Source of the DNA: Epichloe hybrida
Lineage: Eukaryota > Ascomycota > Sordariomycetes > Hypocreales > Clavicipitaceae
NCBI GenBank assembly: GCA_019022495.1
Contig: JAFEKR010000021.1
Location: 1 to 64,000, forward strand
Direction: 5' to 3'
Length of the DNA: 64,000 nt
The position numbers and the translations under genes were made by a program. The notes beneath the pieces were generated by a model. The model was not told the DNA's origin and did no database searches. It saw only the letters and a program-made list of their open reading frames with translations. Numbering within the stretch: the stretch's first letter is position 1; each line of letters opens with the position of its first letter. Of the stretch, positions 35,428 to 46,476 are shown one piece after another.

Positions 35428-36225
35428 ATGGACACTTCCCCCCTCAAAGAAGTTCAGGTGCCCCCAGCCCCGCGACAAAAACACTCCCACACCGTCGTCT
35501 TCCTCCACGGCCGCGGCGACAACGCCCCCCACTTCTGCGAATCGCTCCAGTACTCCCGCGACTCCCGAGGCCGCACGCTCTCTGACGCATTTCCCTCCTT
35601 CCGATGGGTCTTCCCTCAAGCACCTAGCCGAAAGCCCGGAGAGTGGAACCAGTGGTTCGACGTGTGGAACGTCAAGAATTTCGCGGAAAACGAGAACCTC
35701 CAGGCCGAGGGTCTCAGAGAGGTCGTGCCAAAGATCCGCAACATTCTGGCAAGGGAGGCCAACGACCTGGATGGGAGGTGGGAGAAGATCATCTTGATGG
35801 GAATCAGCATGGGCTCCGCGACAAGCGTGCACACGCTGTTCAACCTCGATATCCCGTCGCCGGAAACACGCCTCGGGGCTTTCATCGGCTTCAGCGGGCG
35901 TTGCCCGTTTGCCGGTCAAACACTCGATGAGATGCGCCGGACGCTCCAGGTAGAGTCCTGTCCTGCACACGGCGACGTGCTGAAGAAGACGCCCATGCTG
36001 TTGGAGCACTGTGCAAACGACCCGTTGGTATTGGTGGAATGGGGGAGGAAGCAATGCGAGGTCCTGAGGGGGTTTGGGGCAAATGTTACGTGGCGCGAGT
36101 ATCCGGATGGAGGACATTGGATCAATTCCCCTCAAGGCATAGATGATGCCGTCGCCTTCTTGACAGCCGCGCTTGAGCTTGAGCAAGCAACAAACGATTC
36201 GGAAAATCTTGGCACCCAAGGCTGA
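35428..36225 (+). CDS. Phospholipase/carboxylesterase-type alpha/beta hydrolase
   Basis: Single exon, 265 aa from the first ATG; the frame is open upstream only to a TTG. The protein has the acyl-protein thioesterase/carboxylesterase (Abhydrolase_2) layout. An HTVVFLHGRGDN oxyanion segment lies at 21-32 and the nucleophile elbow GISMG has Ser127. The acid Asp198 is in HCANDPLV and the base His230 is in PDGGHW. This gives a complete Ser-Asp-His triad. It is cytosolic, with no signal peptide. Family members remove acyl groups from proteins or short esters; the Trp-rich EWNQWFDVWN segment marks a fungal branch with unknown substrate. The gene looks intact and stands alone. Confidence 0.88.
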   Translation: MDTSPLKEVQVPPAPRQKHSHTVVFLHGRGDNAPHFCESLQYSRDSRGRTLSDAFPSFRWVFPQAPSRKPGEWNQWFDVWNVKNFAENENLQAEGLREVVPKIRNILAREANDLDGRWEKIILMGISMGSATSVHTLFNLDIPSPETRLGAFIGFSGRCPFAGQTLDEMRRTLQVESCPAHGDVLKKTPMLLEHCANDPLVLVEWGRKQCEVLRGFGANVTWREYPDGGHWINSPQGIDDAVAFLTAALELEQATNDSENLGTQG

Positions 36226-36639
36226 GACGTTGAATCGCCCGGACCCAAGACTCTACATCAAGGCTTTGGATAGGTATCCCAACGATGGAATCCCTCGATC
36301 GAGCAGCGGAAAGGCGCCCTGCAAGGAAGCTGGAGATGAGAATTTCCCCATCATCATTACGAACATGCTACTTGTTCCATGTCAAACTCCGGCCGCTACG
36401 CTTGGCCGTAACGGTAACATGAACTAGAGGAGTTATTTACAAATTATTAGGTAGTATATTGACAAAACAACCCTTTCTCACGCTGCAGTCTTTGGACTGA
36501 AAGACCCCCTGACCCTCAAAGGCACAGAGTAAGAGGACGAAGCGACACTGGTTGCGTGAGCTTGGGAACAAAATGACAATTCATATACAGGCTGAATTTG
36601 AACTCATGACCAAGACATAGTGACTACACAACACCAAGC
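36226..36639. other. Convergent intergenic spacer
   Basis: About 400 bp between two converging genes. No coding content recognised. Confidence 0.5.
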
Positions 36640-38154
36640 TTAAATGGTAAGCTTCACCGAGAAAATGCCACGCTCAATGCTGTTGATGAGGATGTTTCCG
36701 CTCTGGAAATACGGGTACACCGACCAAGCACCGTTAAATGTAACTTTTCCGCCCTCGGCGTCATCCTCGGGGCGGACATCGAAGAAGGCGACTTCCTGGA
36801 ACCCAGCGCCATTGCTCTGAGTATGCACCGAAGTAACGTTGACGACACGCAAGCCAGAGGCATAGTTGGACATGTACGACAAGCCATCCACGACGTACTG
36901 ATTGTGGTCGATGGACTTGGCAGGGCTCTTGTAGTAGCCCGTGAAGACAGGCTTGGTCAGGTCAGAAGCATCAACGATGTAGGTCGTGGTGCGACCGTCT
37001 GCCGCCGCGCCATTGCCTCTCATCTCGTCCAGCTCATCGTCCAGAAGGAGGAAGCGCTGGTCGTCGCCCGTCAGCCACCCCTGATGGGTATACGTCGCGC
37101 CCTTGTAGGGAGTGCGAGACAGCTGCCTGGGCGAGCTGCGCTCCGTGACATCGACAATGGTGAGGGCACGCTCGTCGTAGCAGAAGCAGATCTCCTTGCC
37201 GCGGTACTCCTGGTGAGGCCCCCGGTAGACGACGCACTGGGCATCGTGGACGTAGCCGTCCTGCGCGGCGCAGCCTGCATGTCGAGGCCTGGACGGGTCG
37301 GACACGTCGACCATCCACAGACCGCCGCGACACGTGCCGTTCCTGGCTGTGCCCACGGCAAAGATTGTCTTGGTCTTCTCGTGGGCGACGATGTTGTGGC
37401 TGCTCCCGAATCCGCCGAAGTGGCCTCTGAGGTCGGTGCTGACGTTGAACGTCGGCGGATTCCCGGCATCAACGTCCAGCAGCTTGGTCAAGTCGAAGAT
37501 CTGAAGCCCGTGGTTCGGGGCTTCCGATCCAATGTAGGCGTGGTTCCCAATCACCTTCATGTCTCGCCAGACTGCATTGCCAGTCTGAGTGGGAAGACGG
37601 CCCATCGCCCGGAGGCCACCGCCTCTCAGGACCTCGACGAACCCAACGCCATCCGTGTGGCCGACTATTCCAAACTCTCGTCCTGTCGATGACGTCCAGC
37701 CTGGAAAGCGAGAAAAAAAAAAAAAAAAACCAATGTCAGTACGGGGGGGTACAGTGATGGATTCTCACAAACAACGAGTTACATCATGGTGGGGAGAAGA
37801 AAAGAAAAAAAGCCGCCCCAACTCACCCCAGACATCGTTACCAGCGCGGGTGATACTTCCCAGGTCCTGGTGACGAAGAAACCCCTTCAAGTCGGCGTTT
37901 CTGCACGAATACTCGCCAGCCTTGCCGTTCACGCAACCCGTGGCCGTCTGGAGAGCGTACCTGTCCTTTTCAAAGACGCCGTCAGCCACCTCCTTCTCTC
38001 TGTAGGACAGCTTCGCTTCCATCAACTCCGCCATGGACACCGCCATCGGAGAGTCCGAGGCCAGCAGACTTTCGGCATCAGAAGCCACCCGCATGCTTGC
38101 CAGCCCGGAGCCCGCAAGCATCGCGAGGAGCACAGAAGCAACACTAGTCCTCAT
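36640..38154 (-). CDS. Secreted LVIVD-repeat protein (choice-of-anchor B / regulatory P domain type)
   Basis: Two exons (38154-37827 and 37700-36640) with a 126-bp intron; 462 aa. From ATG 38154 the N-terminus is a signal peptide (MRTSVASVLLAMLAGSGLAS). An in-frame ATG at 38184 would add ten polar residues, so it is less likely. The mature part has repeated beta-blade units such as HAYIGSEAPNHGLQIFDL, GGLWMVDVSDPSRPRHAGC, ALTIVDVTERSSPR and TTYIVDASDLTKPVFTGYY, which are LVIVD-type repeats of a probable beta-propeller. HNIVAHEKTKTIFAVG and VHDAQCVVYRG are also characteristic. Exported proteins of this type have no established enzymatic activity. Several NxT/S sites suggest glycosylation. The intron contains an A run, but the splice sites are clean. 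Confidence 0.85.
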
Positions 38155-39352
38155 GGTGGGCGGGCCGCGTTGGCTAGAACCCATTTACTTGACGAAGTCT
38201 TGTGGCCAAGAGGCAAAAAGGGGACGAGAGGAAATGGGCGAAAATGGGCAACATTGAGAAGACATATCCTCGACGACATGCAGTTATATATATGAGAAAA
38301 ATAAAATTCCGCAACTCCCGACGACAAAGAGACGGAGACAACGACCAAGACGCTGCCAACACTGGAAAAGCCCGGGCACTGCAACCAAAAAAGTCGTATC
38401 GCTGAGATAAAATTCAAGATTGTGCACGACTTTGCTCGGGCGTCGGCCAATCTGGGAAGGTTGCACTTGGATCGGCGTTTGTGTTTGCCGCGTGCCCGTG
38501 AAGACATGTTTGCCGATTTCATAAAACGTCGTAGGGCACTTAACAATTTTCCTTTCTTTCCAAATCTGATCCGCACGACTTTGTCAAAGTGTCGAATGAA
38601 GATGAGATTGAAGGAAAAAAAAAAAAAAAGATGACGGAAAAGGGAGGAGAAATGACAGGCGAGAAGAAACAACACGTGCGCGAGTCATACTCGCCAGAGA
38701 CAATTTCATCTCTTACAATGCCGTGCCCGTGATTCTGGAGCTTCTTCTGGACACGGAGGCACTGGCCTCGGTCGAATTCACAGATGGTCGAGGCCGCCGA
38801 CCTCTCAACTCCATGTTGATCGAACTTCCTAAAGGGGCTGGTTTACACATCGTGATTCGGCCTAACAATGCGACGACAAATTACCAGCCTGCCTAATTTT
38901 GCCAAGCTCCGGTTGTGGAGTCGTGACTGAATAGCAGAACCTTTACGATGGACGAGTGGTTTTCATAAACCGCGGTCCAAGATTCAAGACGAGCATTTTT
39001 TATTTTTATTTTACCATCCCTCTATAGTCAGGACCGCAGCCTGTCTGTAGGGTCGCGAGCTACAGACTGTGTGGCAAAGGGCACGAGCTCAAGGGGGGGG
39101 GGGAACACGGGCTTGAGAGTCGGAAAGAACAAAGGAGCGGACGAAGCAGATCAAGGACTCATTCATGGACATCTATAAAGCGTGCAACGGTCCGCTGCAC
39201 CGCAGTGGGCCATGCATGCCCTATTTCGTAATGCATCATTAACAAATGCCACGCCGCTATCCATCTTGCGGCAATTTTCCCAGCCCTCAACCCAGCTTCC
39301 AAAGCCTGTTGTGTGTCAACACACAGTCACGCGCAGTCTGGCATGACACTAC
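38155..39352. other. Intergenic region
   Basis: Carries the promoter of the LVIVD-protein gene and the 3' flank of the antiporter gene. It includes an A run at 38616-38630, a G run near 39093-39103 and no recognisable gene. Confidence 0.5.
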
Positions 39353-41273
39353 TCAACTATGATTGTAGGGACTGTCGCTCCGCATAATGTACACCTGACC
39401 TGTAAGAACAGCACATCCGACAATCATGGAAATCGAAATGATGGGCAGGTTGACCAGAAAGAACTCCAGGCCATGGACATATATTCGTTTGCGGGACAGG
39501 ATATCTCGCCAAAGAAGTCCTGCCAATGACGCGCTGAACGCAGTGCTGAACGCGCCGTAATTGACGCCAATCGCCATGCTGTACACTGTGGCCCAAAACG
39601 TGCGATCGCTGATGTCCGTCTGGCTTTCGGTGTTGATCGCTTGCCATGTTTGGATGACGCGGGAGAGGAGAATTGTGGTCCCGATGTTGGTTCCCGCAAA
39701 CTACGCTCATGATTATTAACCGAGGATTCGAGGGGGGGGGGGGAAACAACATTGCACCAGCATCGAACCTACGTTGGAGAGCACAGCTGATAGAAAGCCC
39801 ATGCCGCCTATCGCGCCAACAGTCAGTCCAGGTGACTTGGGCACCGTTGCAGGGACTGAAGAATGGTTGATAATCTCCTTTGCTATCCTCTTCACGATCA
39901 GAGCTCTCTCATGCCGTCATCGGGACTGCTTTTGCTCTTTGCTCCTCTTCACGCAGAGCTCTCTCTGCTCGATTTCTCTACCTCCATTCGACCTCTGCGA
40001 GCGATTTGTCTCGTCTCCTCACGGCGAGAGTATCCGAAGCCAAGGTCCCAGCAAAACATGATAAAGGCCGCTGGGAGCGTTACCCAGAAGACCGGGTGCG
40101 GCTCAGTGCCGGTGCTGACGGCATTGATGACAAGAACGGTAATCAGAGTCGCTGCCATGACCACGGCTCCGAATGCAGCGCCACCCTTGTCAAGGAAAGG
40201 GTTCATGATCTCTTCCAAAGATAGCAGTTTGCCTTGCTCATCATCCCCAGCACCAGTCTCCTCCTCTTCCGTCTGGCCACGAGCATGAGGGATGTTCGGG
40301 TTGACTGGTTTCTTGGCTCGAGCTTCTGGTGGCAATTCATGCATCTTGATCGACGATGGTATCAGAGACTCGTCGGCGAAGACAATATAAAGAAGGAAAG
40401 GGAACAAAACCACCGCGGTGACTACCACTGGAACGATCATGTTTGCCGTGTAATTGATGAACCGGATCCGAAACGCCCCGGCGAGTACTAAATTCGTTGG
40501 ATTGGAGGACACAAGGATAGCAGACGCGATGTTGGCGATGGCAAACTGTGTATGAATCCAGGCTCGAGGATGCACGATATTGCTCGAGACTCTGGTCATG
40601 TATGCCAAGAAGGCGGTGCCTGACAAGATGATGGGGTCGTTGCCGATGAAGCTGCCAATGATGAAGAAGAACGTGTAGAGGAAGAAGAAGAGCCTATGGC
40701 CGACTTTACCTCCCCACTGCAAAATCTTGAAAGCCAAATACCGAATGAGCCCAGATGCATCGATAGAGATGGCGATGTAGGCCAAGGTGATGAAGAAGAC
40801 CATGATGTCAATGGGAGAAATGTTGTCTGCCCCAATGATCCCGTCGTGAACTTCCCTCCGACCAATTGCCAAAATGGCGAGTAGGAATAAGTCCGCTATG
40901 AGGGGTGCGGTGACAAGATTCATGGGGAAATTGAATCTCACCCAAGGCTTGAGCTTGCCGTTCTCGCTGTCGCCGTCGGCATCGTCTTGAGAGGTGCTTC
41001 CCCTGGGTGCTATTATGCGTAGATGGCTCAGCAAATCTATGAGTATATTCCAAGCCTGCCGTGGAATATATAACGGTATGTGAAATGGGACAAGGACAAT
41101 AGTGTCTAGGAAAGTTAGAGAATCAAGTTGGCATAATTGACATGGCCAGGCCCCGGCTTCTCCAGAAGCTCGTGCTGGTTGGTACGGTACGTACTGGTGA
41201 GGACGAAGACAATCAATGTTACGATGGATCGCCAACTCCGGATCTGATCCGTGTCGAGTGAAATGCCGTCCAT
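39353..41273 (-). pseudogene. ArsB/NhaD-type ion antiporter, internally deleted
   Basis: Exon 1 (41273-41195) and exon 2 (from 41105) splice cleanly and encode the N-terminal half of a fungal membrane antiporter of the ArsB/Na+:H+ superfamily: VLTNTIVLVPFHIPLYIPR, SFIGNDPIILSGTAFLAY and LVSSNPTNLVLAGA. The last exon (39700-39353) gives FAGTNIGTTILLSRVIQTW through YGAFSTAFSASLAGLLWRDIL and is also normal. Between them (about 40010-39774) the frame breaks. After RRGRMEVE the helix AERALREEEQRAKA continues one base out of frame, a stop follows, and the reading resumes at VGAIGGMGFLSAV. The roughly 90-100 residues with two to three membrane helices expected there are absent. A possible splice from 40004 to near 39825 would restore frame but still lose these helices. 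I call it a probable pseudogene. Confidence 0.72.
39878..39966. repeat. Imperfect direct repeat at the antiporter break
   Basis: Two copies of about 30 bp (39878-39910 and 39937-39966) share CTTTGCT..CCTCTTCACG..CAGAGCTCTCTC and differ by small indels. They sit exactly where the antiporter reading frame is disrupted and may be the scar of the event that removed the missing part. Confidence 0.7.
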
Positions 41274-41461
41274 TCTTTTGCGCTAGCGGAAGAGTGTGTA
41301 GATGGCGAGGAATGAAGGCTTCAAAGCCCGTCGATCTCGCCCTCTATTTGCCAAGCGGGCGTTTCGAATCACTCAATTAGCCCTGCTGCGCACTCATCGT
41401 TTTAAGCACGCATCATTTATCCACTTCTTTTGGCCTAATATTAGGTTACAATCGTCAGCAG
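41274..41461. promoter_or_regulatory. Promoter side of the antiporter gene
   Basis: Short non-coding stretch between the antiporter start codon and the minisatellite. Nothing specific can be read. Confidence 0.4.
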
Positions 41462-41653
41462 GTCGAGGGTCGAGTGTCGAGGGTCGAGTGTCGAGTGTCG
41501 AGTGTCGAGTGTCGAGGGTCGAGGGTTGAGGGTCGAGGGTCGAGGGTCGAGTGTCGAGTGTCGAGTGTCGAGGGTCGAGGGTTGAGGGTCGAGGGTCGAG
41601 GGTCGAGGGTTGAGGGTCGAGGGTCGAGGGTTGAGGGTCGAGGGTCGAGTGTC
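41462..41653. repeat. Heptamer minisatellite (GTCGAGG/GTCGAGT/GTTGAGG)
   Basis: About 27 head-to-tail copies of a 7-bp unit, GTCGAGG with GTCGAGT and GTTGAGG variants. The variants are grouped into higher-order blocks, as in arrays that grow by unequal exchange. The array is open in most frames and gives artificial Arg/Val/Glu-rich or Pro/Ser/Thr-rich peptides, which are not genes. Confidence 0.95.
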
Positions 41654-41727
41654 ACGATGGAAAAGTTGGCAAGTCGATTTTCTCGATACCGACTACGGAC
41701 TAGTGAGGATTGGAAAGGACAGAAATC

Positions 41728-41805
41728 TTACAGTGGGTACTTACAGGGGGTACTTACAGTGGTTACTTACAGTGGGTACTTACAGTGGGTACTTACAGTG
41801 GGTTC
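41728..41805. repeat. 13-bp minisatellite, six copies
   Basis: Six adjacent copies of TTACAGTGGGTAC, four of them exact or with one or two changes. It lies about 75 bp after the heptamer array and 150 bp before the transposon end. Confidence 0.93.
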
Positions 41806-41952
41806 AAGGCGTGCGGCGCAGGAGCCAGTAGCTGATTAGAACACATCTGCGGGGGTCGTCAAGGCCGTGCAGCCGTCCCGAAAGCCGCCCCAACAGCCGC
41901 CCCAACAGCCGCAACAATGGTACACCGTATTCAGCACACTGGTTCGCATTTA

Positions 41953-41986
41953 GGGTCTGATCCACGAGCCGGTGCAAACTTTGCAC
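41953..41986 (+). repeat. Left terminal inverted repeat of the 5.5 kb element
   Basis: 34 bp, perfectly complementary to 47464-47497. The flanking TTA (41950-41952) matches the TTA at 47498-47500. Confidence 0.95.
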
Positions 41987-43356
41987 GAGTGCAAAATGCA
42001 CATAAGCGGACGCGCTAGCTATTTTTATTAGCTAAGATCTATAGAAATTTATAGAACTTTATCTAAATTATATAAACACTATAGCCTCCCTTATTTATAA
42101 TATATCTTTTTAACTAGGGCTATATAAATACCTATAATAGGCTTAAATACTAAGAATAAAGCGAATTTTACTAATTTCTAGGTATAAACTATATACTTTA
42201 TGTTATACCTATATAAAGTTTATACTAGTATAAAGTTTACACCTAGCTATAAGCTATAATAATATTTCTTAGGGTCTATAACCTCTTAATTAATTAATTT
42301 ATTATAAATAAAGACACTAATAATAACCTTTAGCTTATAATATTAGTTTTATAGTGTTTTTAAAAGCTAGGCTTACTATAAAGAGCCCTATATAAGCTAT
42401 ATTACCTCTATAAGTATATTAACTATAACAATAATGCTTATAATACCCTTCTTAGCCTTAGAGGTACCTAGGTATTACTAATAGTATTATAAGAGCTCTA
42501 TAAATATATTCTTTAATTTATATTAAAAAAGGAATTTAAAATCCTTTATTAGATACTAAGGGAGATCTTCCTTTAGCTTTATAACTAGCTTTATATTAAT
42601 ACCTTAGTAAGCTCTTTATAATATTAATTAATTAAGTAAAAGGTAATAGTTTTCTTATAGATTTATATATATAATAAGCTATAGAGAAATATAGAGTCTT
42701 AATTTTTACTATCCTAAGTATTAGTATCTTAAATTTTTTATAAGCTTATTAATCTAATAAAGTATTTATATATAGTCTTTATTTATTAGCTAAAGCTATA
42801 GTTAGTCTTACTATTTATAGAGCTAAATAAGAAGTTCCTTTAATTTAATAGTGTAATTAATGCTATTAATAGCATATATATACTAGTATTTATTTTACTA
42901 AATTAGTAGTAAAAATACTAGTTAAGGAAGAATAATATCTTATAAAATATACTAGTAGCTATAAGCTTTAAGGAATTATTTCTCTATATACTAGTAAGCG
43001 CTAAAGGTTTTATTAATAATAGTACCTTATTATAAATAGCGTTCTTAAAGTCCTTTATAATCCCTTAAGGCTAATTTTATTTTAGTAATATAGGATTTAG
43101 CTTATATTATAGCCTTATTACGCTATTTTTAAGGGTTTAATATTATTTATAAGACTAGAGGGAAGCTTATAAGTACCCTAATAATAAGAAGGAGCTCTTT
43201 AACTTCTAGTATATATAATTATAAGTAATTATAAAGCGTTATTTTAGGTAATATAAGCAAAAGTAAAAGATAATTTACTATAGCACTACTAAGTATAATT
43301 TTCTTATATAAATTAAGATAATCTATACTATTATAGCTTTCTTTAACTTTATTAAG

Positions 43357-43524
43357 TGTGATGATCTAGGCTTTGCCTAGACCTAGCAATATAGGTGTCA
43401 ATTGTACAAGTAAATGATGACTTGTACAATGCGTATTCTTTTGCTATGGCGCAATGGAATTGGGGTCAAACCCACATGGTGGCGTAGGCACCCGCGATTA
43501 GTCCATTAGGGCTAGACCATGACA
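43357..43524 (+). repeat. Left LTR (168 bp) of the miniature element
   Basis: Identical to the right LTR except T at 43485. It carries an internal inverted repeat TTGTACAAG/CTTGTACAA around 43403-43429. Confidence 0.93.
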
Positions 43525-43710
43525 TTTGTACAAGTCACCTAAGGTCATAGGTTCGAACCGGCTGCGTGCGCGCAAGCACTATAGGGCAGCCACAACGGGG
43601 TTCTTCCTAGGCTTACAGGGACAAAGAGGGTCCCTGGGGGATGCGCGGTATTGCTAGCTTATAAGGGGTCAGAAGGGGTTAATGGAAAGGTCACCTAGGG
43701 AAAGGGCCTA

Positions 43711-43878
43711 TGTGATGATCTAGGCTTTGCCTAGACCTAGCAATATAGGTGTCAATTGTACAAGTAAATGATGACTTGTACAATGCGTATTCTTTTGCTA
43801 TGGCGCAATGGAATTGGGGTCAAACCCACATGGTGGCGCAGGCACCCGCGATTAGTCCATTAGGGCTAGACCATGACA
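43711..43878 (+). repeat. Right LTR (168 bp) of the miniature element
   Basis: Same sequence as the left LTR with C at 43839. Followed directly by the TTAAG target duplication. Confidence 0.93.
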
Positions 43879-44536
43879 TTAAGTTATAGGGAAAGAAGCT
43901 ATATAACTTTAAAGTAAAAGAGATAGAATTATTACCTAGAGATAAGTATAAAGCGCTTAAAATAGCTATTATATAGGTATTATTACTTCTTATAGGCCTT
44001 ATAAGCTATAAAGTTTAGAAAAAGATAGTATAGTAGCTTTAGAGGCTTTAGTAAAGTAGTAATATAGATAAAAAGATACGTGTTTAATGAATTTAATAGT
44101 GTTGTTAATAAAATTCTAACTAATATAATAATAATATTATAGGTTAAAAAGTAATAAATATACATAGCCTATAAACCTTAATAAAAAGCCTTACTTTTAC
44201 TAGTAAATAGTATTAACACTAAAATTTAACTTAATTTACGCTTTCTTTACCTCTTTTAATAATAATAAGTTTTAAATTAGAGGATTTAGTTAATCTTACT
44301 TTAACTATAATATAACTCTAATAATTATACTTATCCTAAACTCTTTACTATATAATTAATAGTCCTTAACTACTTTCTTAATATTATTAGCCTCTATAGC
44401 TCTTTAGGTAATAATATACCTCTTTAAGCCCTATATTTAAGGCCTAAGGATATTAGATATTACCTCTAAGAGCTCTTTTACCTATACTATAGCCTAATAC
44501 TTCTATATACTTTATAGTAATAAATTTAGCTATAAT

Positions 44537-46476
44537 CAGAGTATTGCACTAAAACGTGTAGTGTAGTGTAGTATTTGTAGTGTAGTGTAGTATTTGTAGT
44601 GTAGTGTAGTAACTACACTACAAACTACACTACACTATAAACTACACTAACTATAAGGAAAAAAAAAACTACATTACACTAACTACAAAAAAAAAAACTA
44701 TAATATATTACACTACAAATTTTTTTTCCTAAACTACACTAACTACAAACACTACAAATGTAGTATTAGACTTTTTATTAGTTATTAGTATTATAAGGAT
44801 TAAAAGAATGCTAGTTATATAAAAGCTTTTATTATTACCTATTTTATTTAATTAGTTATAGAATTTATAATATTATATTATTTTAGTAATTTTACTATAA
44901 CTAAGTAAGGTTATATATAATATTATACTTTTTAATAATACTATTTAACTTAATACTTTATTTCCCTAATATAACTTAAAGAAAAACCTTCTTATTATAT
45001 TATTTACTATTTCTATAAATTATTTTATATTTCTATAAATTATTTTATATTTCTATAAATTATTATTATTACTTATTTTAAAAAAACTATAAAAAGAACT
45101 ACTAGTAAACTTAATATAAGTAGCTTATTATATCTTATTATAGCTTATAATAGCTTATTATAGCTTATAATAGCTTATATAGCTTATAATAGCTTATAAT
45201 AGCTTATAATAGCTTATAATAGCTTATAATAGCTTATAATAGCTTATAATAGCTTATAATAGCTTATAATACTAATATTACTAATATTACTAGTATTACT
45301 AAGATTACTAAGATTACTAAGATTACTAAGATTACTAAGATTACTAAGATTACTTATTAATATTATTAGTGTTAAAGTTTAATAATAAATAAATAATAAA
45401 TAAATAACTTAAATATAAATACTAGTAATTATAAGTAAATTACTATAGTAAAAGCTATAGTTTTTAATAACTTAGTATTTTAAGGTTTTTAAAAATATTA
45501 ATATTATAAAAATGTTTTCTCTTTTATATTTTTTTAAAATAATAATAAAAGTAAAATAATAGTAATTATAGTAATAATAGTAATTAAGGTTATAAAAGTT
45601 ATTAAAGCTTTTATAATAAGTATAGTATATTATATAAAACTAAGTCCTAGTATTATTTTTAAAAATAAGTTAAACTTATTTTTTATAGCTTATTTAAGCT
45701 ATATAGGGTAATTAAAATAATACTATTAGTTATTTATTAATAAATTATAAATATTAGTTTATTATATTCTTTCTTTATATATTATTATAATAAGATATAT
45801 AAAGTTACTATATATAACTTCTTAAAGCTTTAGAATTATAAAGCTTAAAGTAATATTTAATTAGTTTAAATAGTAAATAAATAGTTTAAGCTTTTTTTAA
45901 GTTCTTATTATATTAATAATAATATTAAAGTACTAAGTATATATTCTATTAACTTTTATATATTTATTTAGATTTCTAATTTAATTTAATTATATTAGTT
46001 TAGGGTATTTTTTAATTAAATTAATAATAAAAATATAAAATAATTAATAATAATAGTAAATAAAATAATTAGAAGGTTTTTCTTAAAGTTATATTAGTAA
46101 AATAAAGTAATAAGTATAATAGTATTATTAAAAAGGTATAATATTATAAATAACCCTAGTTATAGTAAAATTCTTAAAAAAAAGTAAATATTATAAATTC
46201 TATAACTAATTAAGTAAAATAGGTAATAATAAAAGCTTCTATATAACTAGCTTTCTTTTAATCCTTATAATAACATTATATAATAAAAAGGCCCACTTTT
46301 TTTTTACTAACACTACATTGTAGTTTTTGTAGTTAGTGTAGTTAGTAACTACACTAACTACATTACACTATAAGCAAAAAAAAACTACATTACACTAACT
46401 ACAAAAAAAAAAAACTACACTACAAATACAAATTTTTCCTAAAAACTACACTAACTACACTACAAACAATACTCTG
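44537..46476. mobile_element. hAT-like element nested in the A/T block
   Basis: A 1,940-bp unit starting CAGAGTATTG and ending CAATACTCTG, a 10-bp perfect inverted end that fits the CAGAG-type terminus of hAT transposons. It is flanked by the 8-bp direct duplication GCTATAAT (44529-44536 and 46477-46484), the size expected for hAT. Both ends carry dense subterminal GTAGTGTAGT/ACTACACTAC repeats with palindromic arrangement (44551-44770 and 46303-46466), the usual hAT transposase-binding layout. The core is A/T-rich with no coding frame and holds tandem arrays. It is non-autonomous or decayed by RIP. It interrupted the outer element after that had inserted. Confidence 0.85.
45181..45351. repeat. 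Two short tandem arrays inside the hAT-like element
   Basis: Nine exact copies of AGCTTATAAT (45181-45270), preceded by degenerate copies back to about 45121, are followed directly by nine 9-bp units of ACTAAGATT type (45271-45351). A third array, three copies of an 18-bp TATTTCTATAAATTATTT unit, lies near 45008-45065. Confidence 0.92.

Larger units (their letters stand above)
43357..43878 (+). mobile_element. Miniature LTR element (TRIM-like) inside the A/T block
   Basis: A 522-bp island of normal base composition within the A/T desert. Two direct repeats of 168 bp (43357-43524 and 43711-43878) begin TGTGATGATC and end CCATGACA, i.e. TG...CA, and differ at one base (T at 43485, C at 43839). 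They enclose 186 bp with no open frame. The insertion is flanked by the 5-bp duplication TTAAG (43352-43356 and 43879-43883). This is the structure of a terminal-repeat retrotransposon in miniature. A tRNA-like B box GGTTCGAACC lies at 43550-43559, and A-box-like words TGGCGCAATGG (43447) and TGGCGTAGGCA (43480) lie in the left repeat, so polymerase III origin or transcription is possible. Low LTR divergence and the lack of RIP mean it is the youngest insertion here. Confidence 0.88.

Noticed and set aside
41455..41840. Arg/Val/Glu-rich and Pro/Ser/Thr-rich proteins over the heptamer array; CRISPR-like regular repeat
   Set aside because: Peptides come from a 7-bp repeat. There are no spacers between units, so it is a minisatellite, not CRISPR.
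43480..43570. A tRNA gene in the miniature element
   Set aside because: B box and A-box-like words exist, but no cloverleaf can be drawn.
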